Position numbers and translations under genes: made by a program
Assembly: GCF_022678645.1 (NCBI RefSeq)
Contig: NZ_JALBWV010000080.1
Span: 1 to 35,085 of the forward strand
Origin: Saccharopolyspora soli
GTDB lineage: Bacteria > Actinomycetota > Actinomycetes > Mycobacteriales > Pseudonocardiaceae
Length of the DNA stretch: 35,085 nucleotides
Direction: 5' to 3'
The notes under the pieces: generated by a model
Told to the model about the DNA's origin: nothing
Database searches by the model: none
Seen by the model: the letters and a program-made list of their open reading frames with translations, nothing else
In this document: positions 1 to 7,697 of the stretch, piece after piece
Layout of the letters: every line of letters starts with the position of its first letter
Position numbering within the stretch: the stretch's first letter is position 1

Positions 1-119
<119 letters not shown>

Positions 120-806
120 CGACTCGTCAGCGGCGGACGCGGTGCGATCGAGTCGGCGGACGAGTTCGCGGAGTTCGAGCAGGCTGATCGTGCCTTCCGG
201 TTCGCGCTCGGCGGTCTCGACCCGTCCCAACCGGTCCGCGGCCAACCGCTCGCCGAGCGTGGCGTCCAGCGGCAGGAAGGTCAGCGCCCGCCGCGCGTTC
301 TCGTCCAGGCCGCTGAAGCCGGGGTGGTACACCGCGACGTCGACCAGTCCTTCGGCCTCGTCGACCTGCGCGACGACCCGAACATCGGCCAGCGGGTACT
401 TCTCACCCCGCAGGTTCACGGTGACCTCGGTCGGGTCCGGTACCGGTGGCACGGCGTCGTGGTACTCCCACACCGTGTCGGCCGCTGGGGCCGCGGCCAT
501 CCAGGCATCGGTGTAGGGGCGCAGGTCCGGGTCGGCCTGGCTGCTGACGACCAGCGCGTAGACGGCCTCCTCGCCGCGCTCGATGGCGAAGGTCAAGTTC
601 GGGTGCACCGCGGCGACGGCGTCGGCCACCAGGTTCTCGATCCGCTGCGGCTCGCTGTCGCCGAGCGCCGAGGCGATCTCGGGCAGCAAGTCGTCCCACC
701 GCTGCCAGAACTGCTCGGCACGCGCGGCCGCGTCGGCGTGGACATCGACGGGCTCGGCGTTGTCTTCAGCGTCGCGACGGCGGAGGAACCTGAACATGCC
801 GACCAT
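120..806 (-). CDS. Unrecognised protein, 3' end cut by the window edge
   Basis: An open frame runs from an ATG at 806 (a second in-frame ATG is at 797) leftward until it meets the homopolymer block, giving about 228 residues without a stop. The protein starts MVGMFRFLRRRDAED, then has a Trp-containing segment (EQFWQRWDDLLPEIAS), an acidic central part and a C-terminal stretch ELRELVRRLDR. The first residues are basic but there is no clear signal peptide or membrane helix. Codon use is strongly GC3, so it is a real gene. No strong ribosome site precedes either ATG. It lies 42 bases downstream of the DUF6461-like gene on the same strand and probably shares its transcript. I do not recognise the family; a link to the caspase/EACC1 cluster rests on position only. 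Confidence 0.7.
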
Positions 807-848
807 TGTGCCTGGCCCGGTACCTGGTTCGGGGCTGATCCCAGCGAC

Positions 849-1856
849 TCACGCGGACAGTTCCGCGACGACGATGCGGGCGAGCTCACCGCCCTCCACG
901 CCGTGCACGCGCCGAGCCTCCGCCAGCACGTTGACCAGCGCGGTCAGCGAATCCTCGTGGGTCGCCTGGCGCAGCACCTCCACGGCGCGCAACTGGTTGT
1001 GAACCTTGCTGCGCGGGCGGTGCTGGATGCTCTGCCAAGCCCACTCCCGGACGACCGCGCCGAGCGCGCCGTGGTCGATCGAGAATCCGCTGGTCATCGA
1101 CGACAACGTGCGCCGCACGACTGGATGGTCGAGGCAGTCGGCGGTGGCCAGCACGTGCCGCGCGGCCGCCGCAGCCGCCCGCCTCCGATCCACTTCGGCG
1201 GCAGCCCGCAGCGCCTCGACCAGTTCGGCCGGGTAACCGACAACGTTGTCCAGGGGGTTTGGCACAGCGACCAGATCGTCGGGCCACGGCGCGACCGGGA
1301 AGGTGTGAAAGTCACCGGCTAGCCAACCGGGGTTCGGCGACAGCCCGGTCAGCCGCCCGGCCAGGGCCAGCATCAGCGCCACCGGATCGGCTTGTGACCA
1401 GGGCAAACCAGCGCGGACCGTTTCCAGGGCGTCCGGTTCGACGCCCTCCCGGTACTCCGGCAGCACCGCCTCGAACGTGGTCCGCACGGCTCCGCCGATC
1501 GCGTAGGAGAACCGGGTCAGCGCGCTGGCGTCCCAGAACGCCGACACCGCGGCGAAGCGCGCGGCGCGGCGCAGAACCTCTGGCCGCTGCCCCTGCCGAC
1601 CGCTGTCCTCGACGACCAGCACCCAGCCGTCGAGTTGGCGGAGCGCGATCATGGGGTGTTTTTCCTGGTGGGCGAACGCTTCTTCGCAGAACTCGCCCAT
1701 GTCCAGCAGCCGACCGAACCCGGCGACCCCACCGAAGGCTTCAGCCACCTGGCCGAGGTCACTGCTCCGCACGAAGGTCAAGCACGCCGCCTCCTGGATG
1801 ATGCTCCGCCGGATCCACCCGGCTCGATCGAGCTCGCCGACGCAGTAACTGCCCAC
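849..1856 (-). CDS. DUF6461-like protein
   Basis: About 335 residues. The N-terminal half begins with ACLTFVRSSDLGQVAEAFGG, followed by GWVLVVEDSG and a long Ala/Arg-rich middle; this is the pattern of the DUF6461 family common in actinobacteria, whose function is unknown. The C-terminal third (from about residue 220) is helical with RRAAAAAARHVLATAD and reads like a separate alpha-helical domain. I prefer the GTG at 1856 because AGGAAGG (1862-1868) sits five bases upstream; an ATG at 1916 would add 20 Cys/Arg-rich residues that look non-native. The gene follows the caspase/ATPase gene by 129 bases on the same strand. Membership of the same functional cluster is inferred from position. Confidence 0.75.
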   Translation of the reverse strand: MGSYCVGELDRAGWIRRSIIQEAACLTFVRSSDLGQVAEAFGGVAGFGRLLDMGEFCEEAFAHQEKHPMIALRQLDGWVLVVEDSGRQGQRPEVLRRAARFAAVSAFWDASALTRFSYAIGGAVRTTFEAVLPEYREGVEPDALETVRAGLPWSQADPVALMLALAGRLTGLSPNPGWLAGDFHTFPVAPWPDDLVAVPNPLDNVVGYPAELVEALRAAAEVDRRRAAAAAARHVLATADCLDHPVVRRTLSSMTSGFSIDHGALGAVVREWAWQSIQHRPRSKVHNQLRAVEVLRQATHEDSLTALVNVLAEARRVHGVEGGELARIVVAELSA

Positions 1857-1985
1857 ACAGCCCTTCCTACCAGCGCAACGACTTCCGCACGGCCGATTCC
1901 GAAAAAGACTGATCACACCGGAATTCGGCGCGGAGACCCCACCGGGCCGAGGCGGTCCAATTAGGACGAACGGCGGTGTCGGGAA

Positions 1986-4900
1986 TCATGGCGCCGCGAG
2001 GTATGCGAGCTGGATCGTCCCGGTGGTCTCATCCAGCAGGTAGCGTCCGCGTCCAGGTGGCCGGTTCGTCGAGCGAACGCCGGGCACGAATTCTTCGTCG
2101 CTGTCTTCGCTGCTGAGCACGACCATCGCGCAACCAGCGGACCGAAGTCCGCCGAGCAACCCCTCATGCAGCGCAGCGCCGATGTTGATCGAGTTCCGGG
2201 TGACGATCAGGTGCAAACCGAGCCCCGGACCGTGTTCGAGCAGCCTCGTCAGCCTGGCGAGCAGATCCGCGTGGACCAGTTCGGAATTGTGCGCGATCAG
2301 CTCGAAGTCGGACAGGACCAGGAAGACCTTCCGACGCGGTTTCCCATGATCGCCGAGCCGTTGCTCGATCCGGACGGCCGCCTCGTGCAGCGCGCGTTCG
2401 AAATCCTCCCGCACCGCCGCGTAACTGAACTGCGGACCGTCGAACTCGCCAAGCAAACCCCGTTTCGGATCGACGATGACGACGTTGTAGTCGTCGGGGG
2501 TGTGCAACCGCGCGAGCTCGGTGAGCACCACGCGGAGCAGGTTCGTCTTCCCCGAGCCCGGCTCGCCCAGGCACAGCAGGTGCGGGGTCCGGTCGAGGTC
2601 GAATTCCGCCCACCGGTCGGGTCCGGTGAGCTTGCCGAGCACGATGTGCGGACTGCCGACCGCCGCAGCCTCCTCGTACGAAACGAGCGCTGGAGGCAGG
2701 GAGAGTCTCGGCAGCTGCGGCCCGGTCCACAGCTGCGCGATCTGGCGGGCTAGCAGTCGGGTGTTCTCCGACTCCGGTCGCAGGTCCGCGTCCGGGCCGA
2801 CCCACGGCAGCGCGGCGCGGAAAGCGCGGCCACCGACCGCGCCGACTCCCGGCGAACCGTCACCGAGGTCCAGTCGGGTCGGGCACTGGTCGATCAGGTC
2901 CCGATCCGCAGCCGACCATTCGCCCGAGCTGATCACGACCTGGATCCCGTGGCGCGGACCGGATCGGGCGAGCTCGACGATGTTCGGCACCAACCAGGAG
3001 AAGCGCTTGCCGAAGTCATTCCACTGCTCGACCACGAGAAGCACCGTGGCCTGGTCCTCGCGGCTTTCCCGCTGCCGGGAAACGAGCAGCTCGTGCATGT
3101 GACCAACGATCACACCCACGAGCTCGCCCTCCTGCAACGTGGCGACCGCGCCCACGTGCGGCAGGTCCGACAGCACGTCTCCGCAGGAGTACCCGTCTCC
3201 TCTGCCGATGAAGTAGCAGACCAGCTCCTCGGGGGTGTGCGTCAGGGCCATCGACAGCACTGCGGTCCGGGCGAGGAATGCCTTGCCGGAGAACGCGCCG
3301 CCGCTGATAGCGATGTTCCGGCCGACCGAAACCGTCAATGCCTCGGTGCGGCCTTCCTCGAAGACGTCCACCAAGCCGATGGGGATTTCGGCGCGGCGCT
3401 CGAAGTCCACCGCGGAGAGCCCGCGTTCCGTTCGGGTCGGGATGCCCAGCAGCTCGTCGAGCCCGAACGGTTCCGCCAGCGGTGAGCGCAATTCAGCGGC
3501 GCGCACCGGGACGGCTTCGTTGACCCGCGCCACCAAGTCGGCCCGCCTGTCTTCGCCGGGGATCCAGGCGCGGAACTTCGTTGCCGGTCCGCTCCGCTCC
3601 AAGAAGAACCCGTGGCCAGGCGTGCTGGTATCCAATTCGGCCGCCGCCGACGTTCCCAGTGCCGCTATGGAGTCCTGATCGGTGGCGGTCCGGTGCACGA
3701 TCCGGAAATGGCAGAGTTCTTCGATCTCCGGGAACCCGCTGTCGGCGAGGCTGTGGGCGAGCAGGACGACGTGGACGCCGACGTCCGCCCCGAGCGTCAT
3801 CACCTCGCGCAGCTGCTCAGCCGCATCTTTCTGGTGCGCCAACGCCTCGACGAAGTTGTGGACGGCGACCACCAGCCTGGGCCAATCCGGGGCGCCGTGC
3901 TGGCTGTTGCGCCGACGGGCCACCTCGCGGCGGATGTCCTTGAGCCGCCGGCTCAGGTCGACTTTGGATTCGACGAAGGACGAAACATCCAGGTGGGCCG
4001 CAACATGCGGCATTCCGATGAGCTCCTGGTAGGGGTCGTACGGCAATCCGCGCAGCGCCGCGACGTTCAGCTCATTCGGTGGGTGGGTCAGCATCAGCAG
4101 GAGAAGCAGCGAGCCCAACGTCTGGCTGGCTCCAGAGCCAGGCTGACCGACGATCATCCCGTGCGGGCCCGCCCCACCCGTCGCGGCGGGCTTCAGGTCG
4201 AGGTGCACCAGCCTGCCGTATTCGTCCAGTCCGATCGGGACGCGCAGCCAGTCCGGGGCGTCCGGGGCACGCCAAGCGCTCGACGGCGCGACCGCCATCA
4301 CATCGACGCCGAGGATCCGCGGCAGGTCGAAAGTACGCGTGGGCTGCTCACTGCCTCCGGCGACTTGCTCGATCAACGAGAGCATGCCCCCGTGCTGGGC
4401 CCCCGGATCGCCCGGTTTGGGGACCGCGACTTGGAAGGAACCCCCGTGCGACGAAGCATGCGCCGATCGCCCCGGCGCGAACTCGACCCGACCGCGCAGG
4501 TGTTGGCGGATCTCATCCGAGATCTTCGACCAGGACCGCGCCGCTACGACCAGATGCACGCCGAAGCTGTTTCCCTGGTCGGCGATCCGCTCCACCCTCG
4601 GTACCAGCGACGGGTTTTCGTCGGCGAAAGCTTCCCATCGGTCGATCACCAGGAAGACGTCCTGCTGATCGTCGTCGGTGGGCAAATCGCGGTTGCGCCT
4701 TGCCACCCGGAAATCCACGAGTGTTTCGAACCCAGCCGTTCGAAACATCGCACGTCGCTGCGCGATCTCCCGTTCCACCGCCTCCACCAGTCGCTCGACG
4801 TGCGTGCTCTGGTCCGGACCAAGCACCGCGCCCACGTGCGGCAACGGCGCGAAAGCGCCGAACCGCGATTCGGAGTCGACGATGTGGAACCGCGCTTCGG

Positions 4901-5894
4901 CCGGATTGGAGTCGAGCGCCAAGGCCAGCAACAGCATCCGCACGAACTGGCTCTTGCCCGACTGCGTGGGTCCGACAACCGCCAGATGGTTGTGCGGTTC
5001 TTCGAGGTTGAGCAGGAACGGCTGCCCGTCGACGTCCGAACCGACGACCACGCGCAGCGTGCAGCCCGCGGGTCCGTTCCGCTGCGCGGTCGGATGTTCG
5101 AGCAGGCGCCGGATCGGCTGCTGGGCCGCGGGGGGCGCGGGCCGAATCGTCTCCGGTGCGGTCGAAGCGGTCCGGGCAATGTAGAAGCTGCCGACCATCC
5201 GGCTTTCCAACCACGGGGTCTGCCGCCCAGCCAGTTCCCTGCGTACGTACCGGTACAGCTCATCAGTGCTGATCAGCCCGTCTCCGTCGGCATCGGCCGC
5301 GCCGGAGCGGATCCCGTCCAGGACAGCACGGGTGAACAGCGAAGACGACATCGCATCGGTGCCGGTGAACTCGCCACCCTCAAAGGCGTACTCGAACGAG
5401 CTGGTCGCCGTCAGCACGCAAGTGCCTTGGCCCACCAACTCGCCGAGATCGACCTCCTCCGCAGCCTTGGGGATCAGCCCAACGGAGAACGCGCCGCTGT
5501 AGCAGCAGTCCAGCAGCAGCACCTTCATCCCCGCTTGTGACGTGTTCAGCTGGGATCGCACGAAATCCGAACTGACCGCGGTGGATTCGGCGTGCGCCAA
5601 CTCGGTGTTGCAGGCGGCGAACAGCAGCTGGCCGCGATCGTTGCGCAACCCGTGGCAGGACATGTAGAGCAGAACCTGATCATCCGGTCCTGCCGAGCTG
5701 AAGACACCCTCGATCTCGTACTCGATCCGGCTCTTGGATTCATTGCGCAGCACACCGACGTCGTCGAAACCACCCTGGGTCTCCAGAAGCTGTTTCAGGT
5801 CCTCAGCCTCCCCGGCGGGCGCGCGCAGCCCGCGCAGTCCGGGGTCGCCGTACATCGACGTCGCGACCAGCAGCGCCACTCGACGGCCCGGCAT
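1986..5894 (-). CDS. Caspase-like peptidase / EF-hand / four EccC-FtsK-type ATPase modules
   Basis: A 1302-residue multidomain protein. Residues 1-240 are a caspase-fold (peptidase C14) domain with the catalytic dyad visible as SCHG (His81) and DCCYSG (Cys131 by alignment with metacaspase DxC). Residues 201-212 (DADGDGLISTDE) match the canonical EF-hand calcium loop at positions 1, 3, 5, 6, 8, 9 and 12. Four P-loop modules follow: module 1 Walker A GPTQSGKS (308-315) with VIDRW; module 2 GQPGSGAS (583-590), lacking the lysine; module 3 GGAFSGKA (865-872), lacking the Ser/Thr, with VVEQW; module 4 GEPGSGKT (1110-1117). Modules 2-4 resemble the D1-D3 order of EccC from type VII secretion, but the EccC membrane helices are absent. 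The start ATG lies nine bases after the EACC1 stop, so translation is probably coupled. The inferred role is a regulated protease effector of a conflict system; the ATPases may oligomerise or gate it. Confidence 0.88.
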   Translation of the reverse strand: MPGRRVALLVATSMYGDPGLRGLRAPAGEAEDLKQLLETQGGFDDVGVLRNESKSRIEYEIEGVFSSAGPDDQVLLYMSCHGLRNDRGQLLFAACNTELAHAESTAVSSDFVRSQLNTSQAGMKVLLLDCCYSGAFSVGLIPKAAEEVDLGELVGQGTCVLTATSSFEYAFEGGEFTGTDAMSSSLFTRAVLDGIRSGAADADGDGLISTDELYRYVRRELAGRQTPWLESRMVGSFYIARTASTAPETIRPAPPAAQQPIRRLLEHPTAQRNGPAGCTLRVVVGSDVDGQPFLLNLEEPHNHLAVVGPTQSGKSQFVRMLLLALALDSNPAEARFHIVDSESRFGAFAPLPHVGAVLGPDQSTHVERLVEAVEREIAQRRAMFRTAGFETLVDFRVARRNRDLPTDDDQQDVFLVIDRWEAFADENPSLVPRVERIADQGNSFGVHLVVAARSWSKISDEIRQHLRGRVEFAPGRSAHASSHGGSFQVAVPKPGDPGAQHGGMLSLIEQVAGGSEQPTRTFDLPRILGVDVMAVAPSSAWRAPDAPDWLRVPIGLDEYGRLVHLDLKPAATGGAGPHGMIVGQPGSGASQTLGSLLLLLMLTHPPNELNVAALRGLPYDPYQELIGMPHVAAHLDVSSFVESKVDLSRRLKDIRREVARRRNSQHGAPDWPRLVVAVHNFVEALAHQKDAAEQLREVMTLGADVGVHVVLLAHSLADSGFPEIEELCHFRIVHRTATDQDSIAALGTSAAAELDTSTPGHGFFLERSGPATKFRAWIPGEDRRADLVARVNEAVPVRAAELRSPLAEPFGLDELLGIPTRTERGLSAVDFERRAEIPIGLVDVFEEGRTEALTVSVGRNIAISGGAFSGKAFLARTAVLSMALTHTPEELVCYFIGRGDGYSCGDVLSDLPHVGAVATLQEGELVGVIVGHMHELLVSRQRESREDQATVLLVVEQWNDFGKRFSWLVPNIVELARSGPRHGIQVVISSGEWSAADRDLIDQCPTRLDLGDGSPGVGAVGGRAFRAALPWVGPDADLRPESENTRLLARQIAQLWTGPQLPRLSLPPALVSYEEAAAVGSPHIVLGKLTGPDRWAEFDLDRTPHLLCLGEPGSGKTNLLRVVLTELARLHTPDDYNVVIVDPKRGLLGEFDGPQFSYAAVREDFERALHEAAVRIEQRLGDHGKPRRKVFLVLSDFELIAHNSELVHADLLARLTRLLEHGPGLGLHLIVTRNSINIGAALHEGLLGGLRSAGCAMVVLSSEDSDEEFVPGVRSTNRPPGRGRYLLDETTGTIQLAYLAAP

Positions 5895-5903
5895 GCCGGT
5901 CGC

Positions 5904-6308
5904 CTACTGCGGCTCGGCCGAGGATTCGGCTTCCGGCGAAGGGGAGTCGAGCAGCTTCGCTGCGATGGTTTCCACCAGCAGGTGCTGGTCCTTGGCCGAC
6001 AGCCCCTCGATGTCCACCTTTTCGCCGTCCTTCTCGATGCTGACGCGGCGGGCCTTGGCCTGCTCGAAGCGGGCGACCATGATCTTCGCGAACGCGGCCG
6101 CGGTGGCCGCCGAGAAGACCCCGCTGAGCACGAGCCGCCCGATCTCCAGCACGGCACCGGACTTCGTGCCATCCGCGCCCAGGGCGCGCACCCGATCCAC
6201 TCGAACGGCCCCCACCTCGCGCAGCTCGGTGAGCAGCCGCTGCGTCAGGTTCTCCAGCCGCTCGGGGGTGTCCTCAGGTAGGTCGAATCCGACCAGCCAG
6301 CGCGCCAT
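5904..6308 (-). CDS. EACC1-family effector-associated component
   Basis: 134 residues in the layout known for EACC1 (effector-associated constant component 1): an N-terminal alpha/beta part (LVGFDLPEDTPERLENLTQRLL ending in VRVDRVRA), one hydrophobic helix or hairpin near residues 57-77 (LVLSGVFSAATAAAFAKIMVA), a basic patch (RFEQAKARR), and a C-terminal strand-helix unit (VSIEKDGEKVDIEGL then LLVETIAAKL). The family is described as the constant partner of variable effectors, caspases among them, in actinobacterial conflict systems. The start has AAAGG about nine bases upstream. It is the first gene of the pair and sits nine bases before the caspase/ATPase gene, which supports a two-gene unit. 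A membrane-anchoring role is inferred from the hydrophobic segment. Confidence 0.82.
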   Translation of the reverse strand: MARWLVGFDLPEDTPERLENLTQRLLTELREVGAVRVDRVRALGADGTKSGAVLEIGRLVLSGVFSAATAAAFAKIMVARFEQAKARRVSIEKDGEKVDIEGLSAKDQHLLVETIAAKLLDSPSPEAESSAEPQ

Positions 6309-6378
6309 CTCGCAAACCTTTCTCGATCTTTCCCCACGGTAACCGATCGATCACCGCGTCGAGACCGGATCGCGGCAG

Positions 6379-7410
6379 CTACTGGTCGGCTTCGTCGGCG
6401 AAGAGGTTCGCGAGGTCACGGGTGAGGCTGATCGCGCGACGGGACCAGGCCGGAGTCGCTGCGGCGAGACCGCAGGTCGGGGTGGGCACGCTGCGCTCGG
6501 CCAGTGCGCGGCGGGCGAAGCCGAGGCGGGACGCCAGGTCGAAGGCCGGTTGGGCGAGCTGGCGCGGGCCGGTTTCACCGGCCGGTTGGGTGCTCGGGAC
6601 CAGGCCGAGGAACAGGGTGGTGCCCTCTTCCCACGCCTCGCCGAGTTCGTCGGCCAGCTCGCCGGAGACATCGCCGAGTCGCCTGGCGTCCAGCGCGATC
6701 GCCCCGGCACCGGCACGACGCAGCAACGCGACGGGTGGGCGGGGCGCGCAGCAGTGCACCACGACCGGTGATCCGGTCGCCGCCGAAAGCTTCTCGATCA
6801 CCTCGGCCAGCAGTCGCCGCACGTCCGGTTCGGGGACCGCGGCCACCGTGCCGTAGCCGGAGGGCGTGGGCAGCGAGCCGTTGAGCACAGCGGGCAGCGA
6901 AGGTTCGTCGAGCTGCACGACGATGCGGGAGCCGGTGCGGGCGGCGACCCGCTCGGTGTGCGCGATCAGACCTTCGGTCAGTGATTCGGTGAAGTCGCGC
7001 AGCGCACCGAGATCGGTGAGCACCCGGTGCCCACGTGGCAGCTCGATCCCGGCGGCCAGCGTCCACGGGCCTGCCGCCTGCACCTTCACCGCACGCGGTG
7101 CGCCCGCTTCGGCGACCGCCTGCTCCACCGCATCCAGGTCCCAGCGCAGCAGATCGACGGCGCGGCGGTGATCCCGGCCTGGACGGGAGGCGACCCGGTA
7201 GCCGGACGGCACCACTTCGACGGCGAGGTCGACCAGCAGTCCGGCGGTGCGGCCCAAGATGTCGGCGCCGACCCCGCGCCCAGGCAGTTCGGGGAAGGGC
7301 GTCAGATCGGACAGTTCGCCGACGACGGTGCGCGCGGCCTCCACCGGATCGGTGCCGGGCATCGACCCGATCGCCGTGGCCATGCCGGGTCCCCACGCTG
7401 CGTCGTTCAC
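6379..7410 (-). CDS. MetE C-terminal-domain-like methionine synthase family protein
   Basis: 343 residues starting at a GTG (7410), MNDAAWGPGMATAIGSMPGTDP. It matches the short actinobacterial form of cobalamin-independent methionine synthase (M. tuberculosis Rv3015c type) that contains only the catalytic UROD/MetE-like barrel. Candidate zinc ligands of the MetE site are visible: the H-x-C motif within VVVHCCAP and the late Cys in PTPTCGLAA. The homocysteine-side N-terminal half of full-length MetE is missing, so the methyl donor and the actual reaction are uncertain. A longer frame to 7524 adds Arg/Trp-rich residues encoded in intergenic DNA and is not credible. In mycobacteria this gene lies next to ligA; here the EACC1/caspase cluster occupies the downstream side. 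Confidence 0.8.
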   Translation of the reverse strand: MNDAAWGPGMATAIGSMPGTDPVEAARTVVGELSDLTPFPELPGRGVGADILGRTAGLLVDLAVEVVPSGYRVASRPGRDHRRAVDLLRWDLDAVEQAVAEAGAPRAVKVQAAGPWTLAAGIELPRGHRVLTDLGALRDFTESLTEGLIAHTERVAARTGSRIVVQLDEPSLPAVLNGSLPTPSGYGTVAAVPEPDVRRLLAEVIEKLSAATGSPVVVHCCAPRPPVALLRRAGAGAIALDARRLGDVSGELADELGEAWEEGTTLFLGLVPSTQPAGETGPRQLAQPAFDLASRLGFARRALAERSVPTPTCGLAAATPAWSRRAISLTRDLANLFADEADQ

Positions 7411-7542
7411 CCCGCCATTATCGACAACCCACCACCAACCGCCCGACCGGGCGGTGCCACCACGCACCGGTCGCGAAGCCGTCGGTGGGGGTCGGCGGAC
7501 ATAGCGCTTCGCCAGTGGGCGCACGCGCCTGCACGGTCGGCG

Positions 7543-7563
7543 AGGAAGGGAACCTTCCTGTCA
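7543..7563. repeat. Dispersed palindromic repeat, copy 1
   Basis: AGGAAGG and CCTTCCT form a perfect 7-bp stem around GAA, followed by TGTCA. It is the best-formed single hairpin of the family TGACAGGAAGGTTCCCTT (minus-strand reading). It lies between the methionine synthase-like and acyl-CoA ligase genes, about 135 bases after the ligase stop. Confidence 0.85.
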
Positions 7564-7596
7564 CCACGCAGCCGACAGCACCCCGTTCGACGTGAG

Positions 7597-7615
7597 CAAG
7601 GGAACCTTCCTGTCA
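7597..7615. repeat. Dispersed palindromic repeat, copy 2
   Basis: CAAGGGAACCTTCCTGTCA, the same element and orientation as copy 1, 54 bases further on. The 7411-7697 gap contains these two copies and nothing else I can support. Confidence 0.85.
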
Positions 7616-7697
7616 TCCCGGCGCCGCGAAGTCGCGAGCGGTTGTCACGAATTTCCACTCACCAGCACGTGTTGCCGAGCCCGGCCCGCGCGCCTTC

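Noticed and set aside
3612..5540. Plus-strand 642-codon open frame
   Set aside because: Antisense shadow of the caspase/ATPase gene, whose motifs are clear on the minus strand.
1986..5894. Type VII secretion EccC gene
   Set aside because: Modules resemble EccC, but the membrane helices are missing, a caspase is fused, and no WXG100, EccB/D/E or mycosin genes are nearby.
6309..7410. Cobalamin riboswitch before the MetE-like gene
   Set aside because: No B12 box or conserved core seen in 7411-7697, which holds only the two 18-bp repeats.
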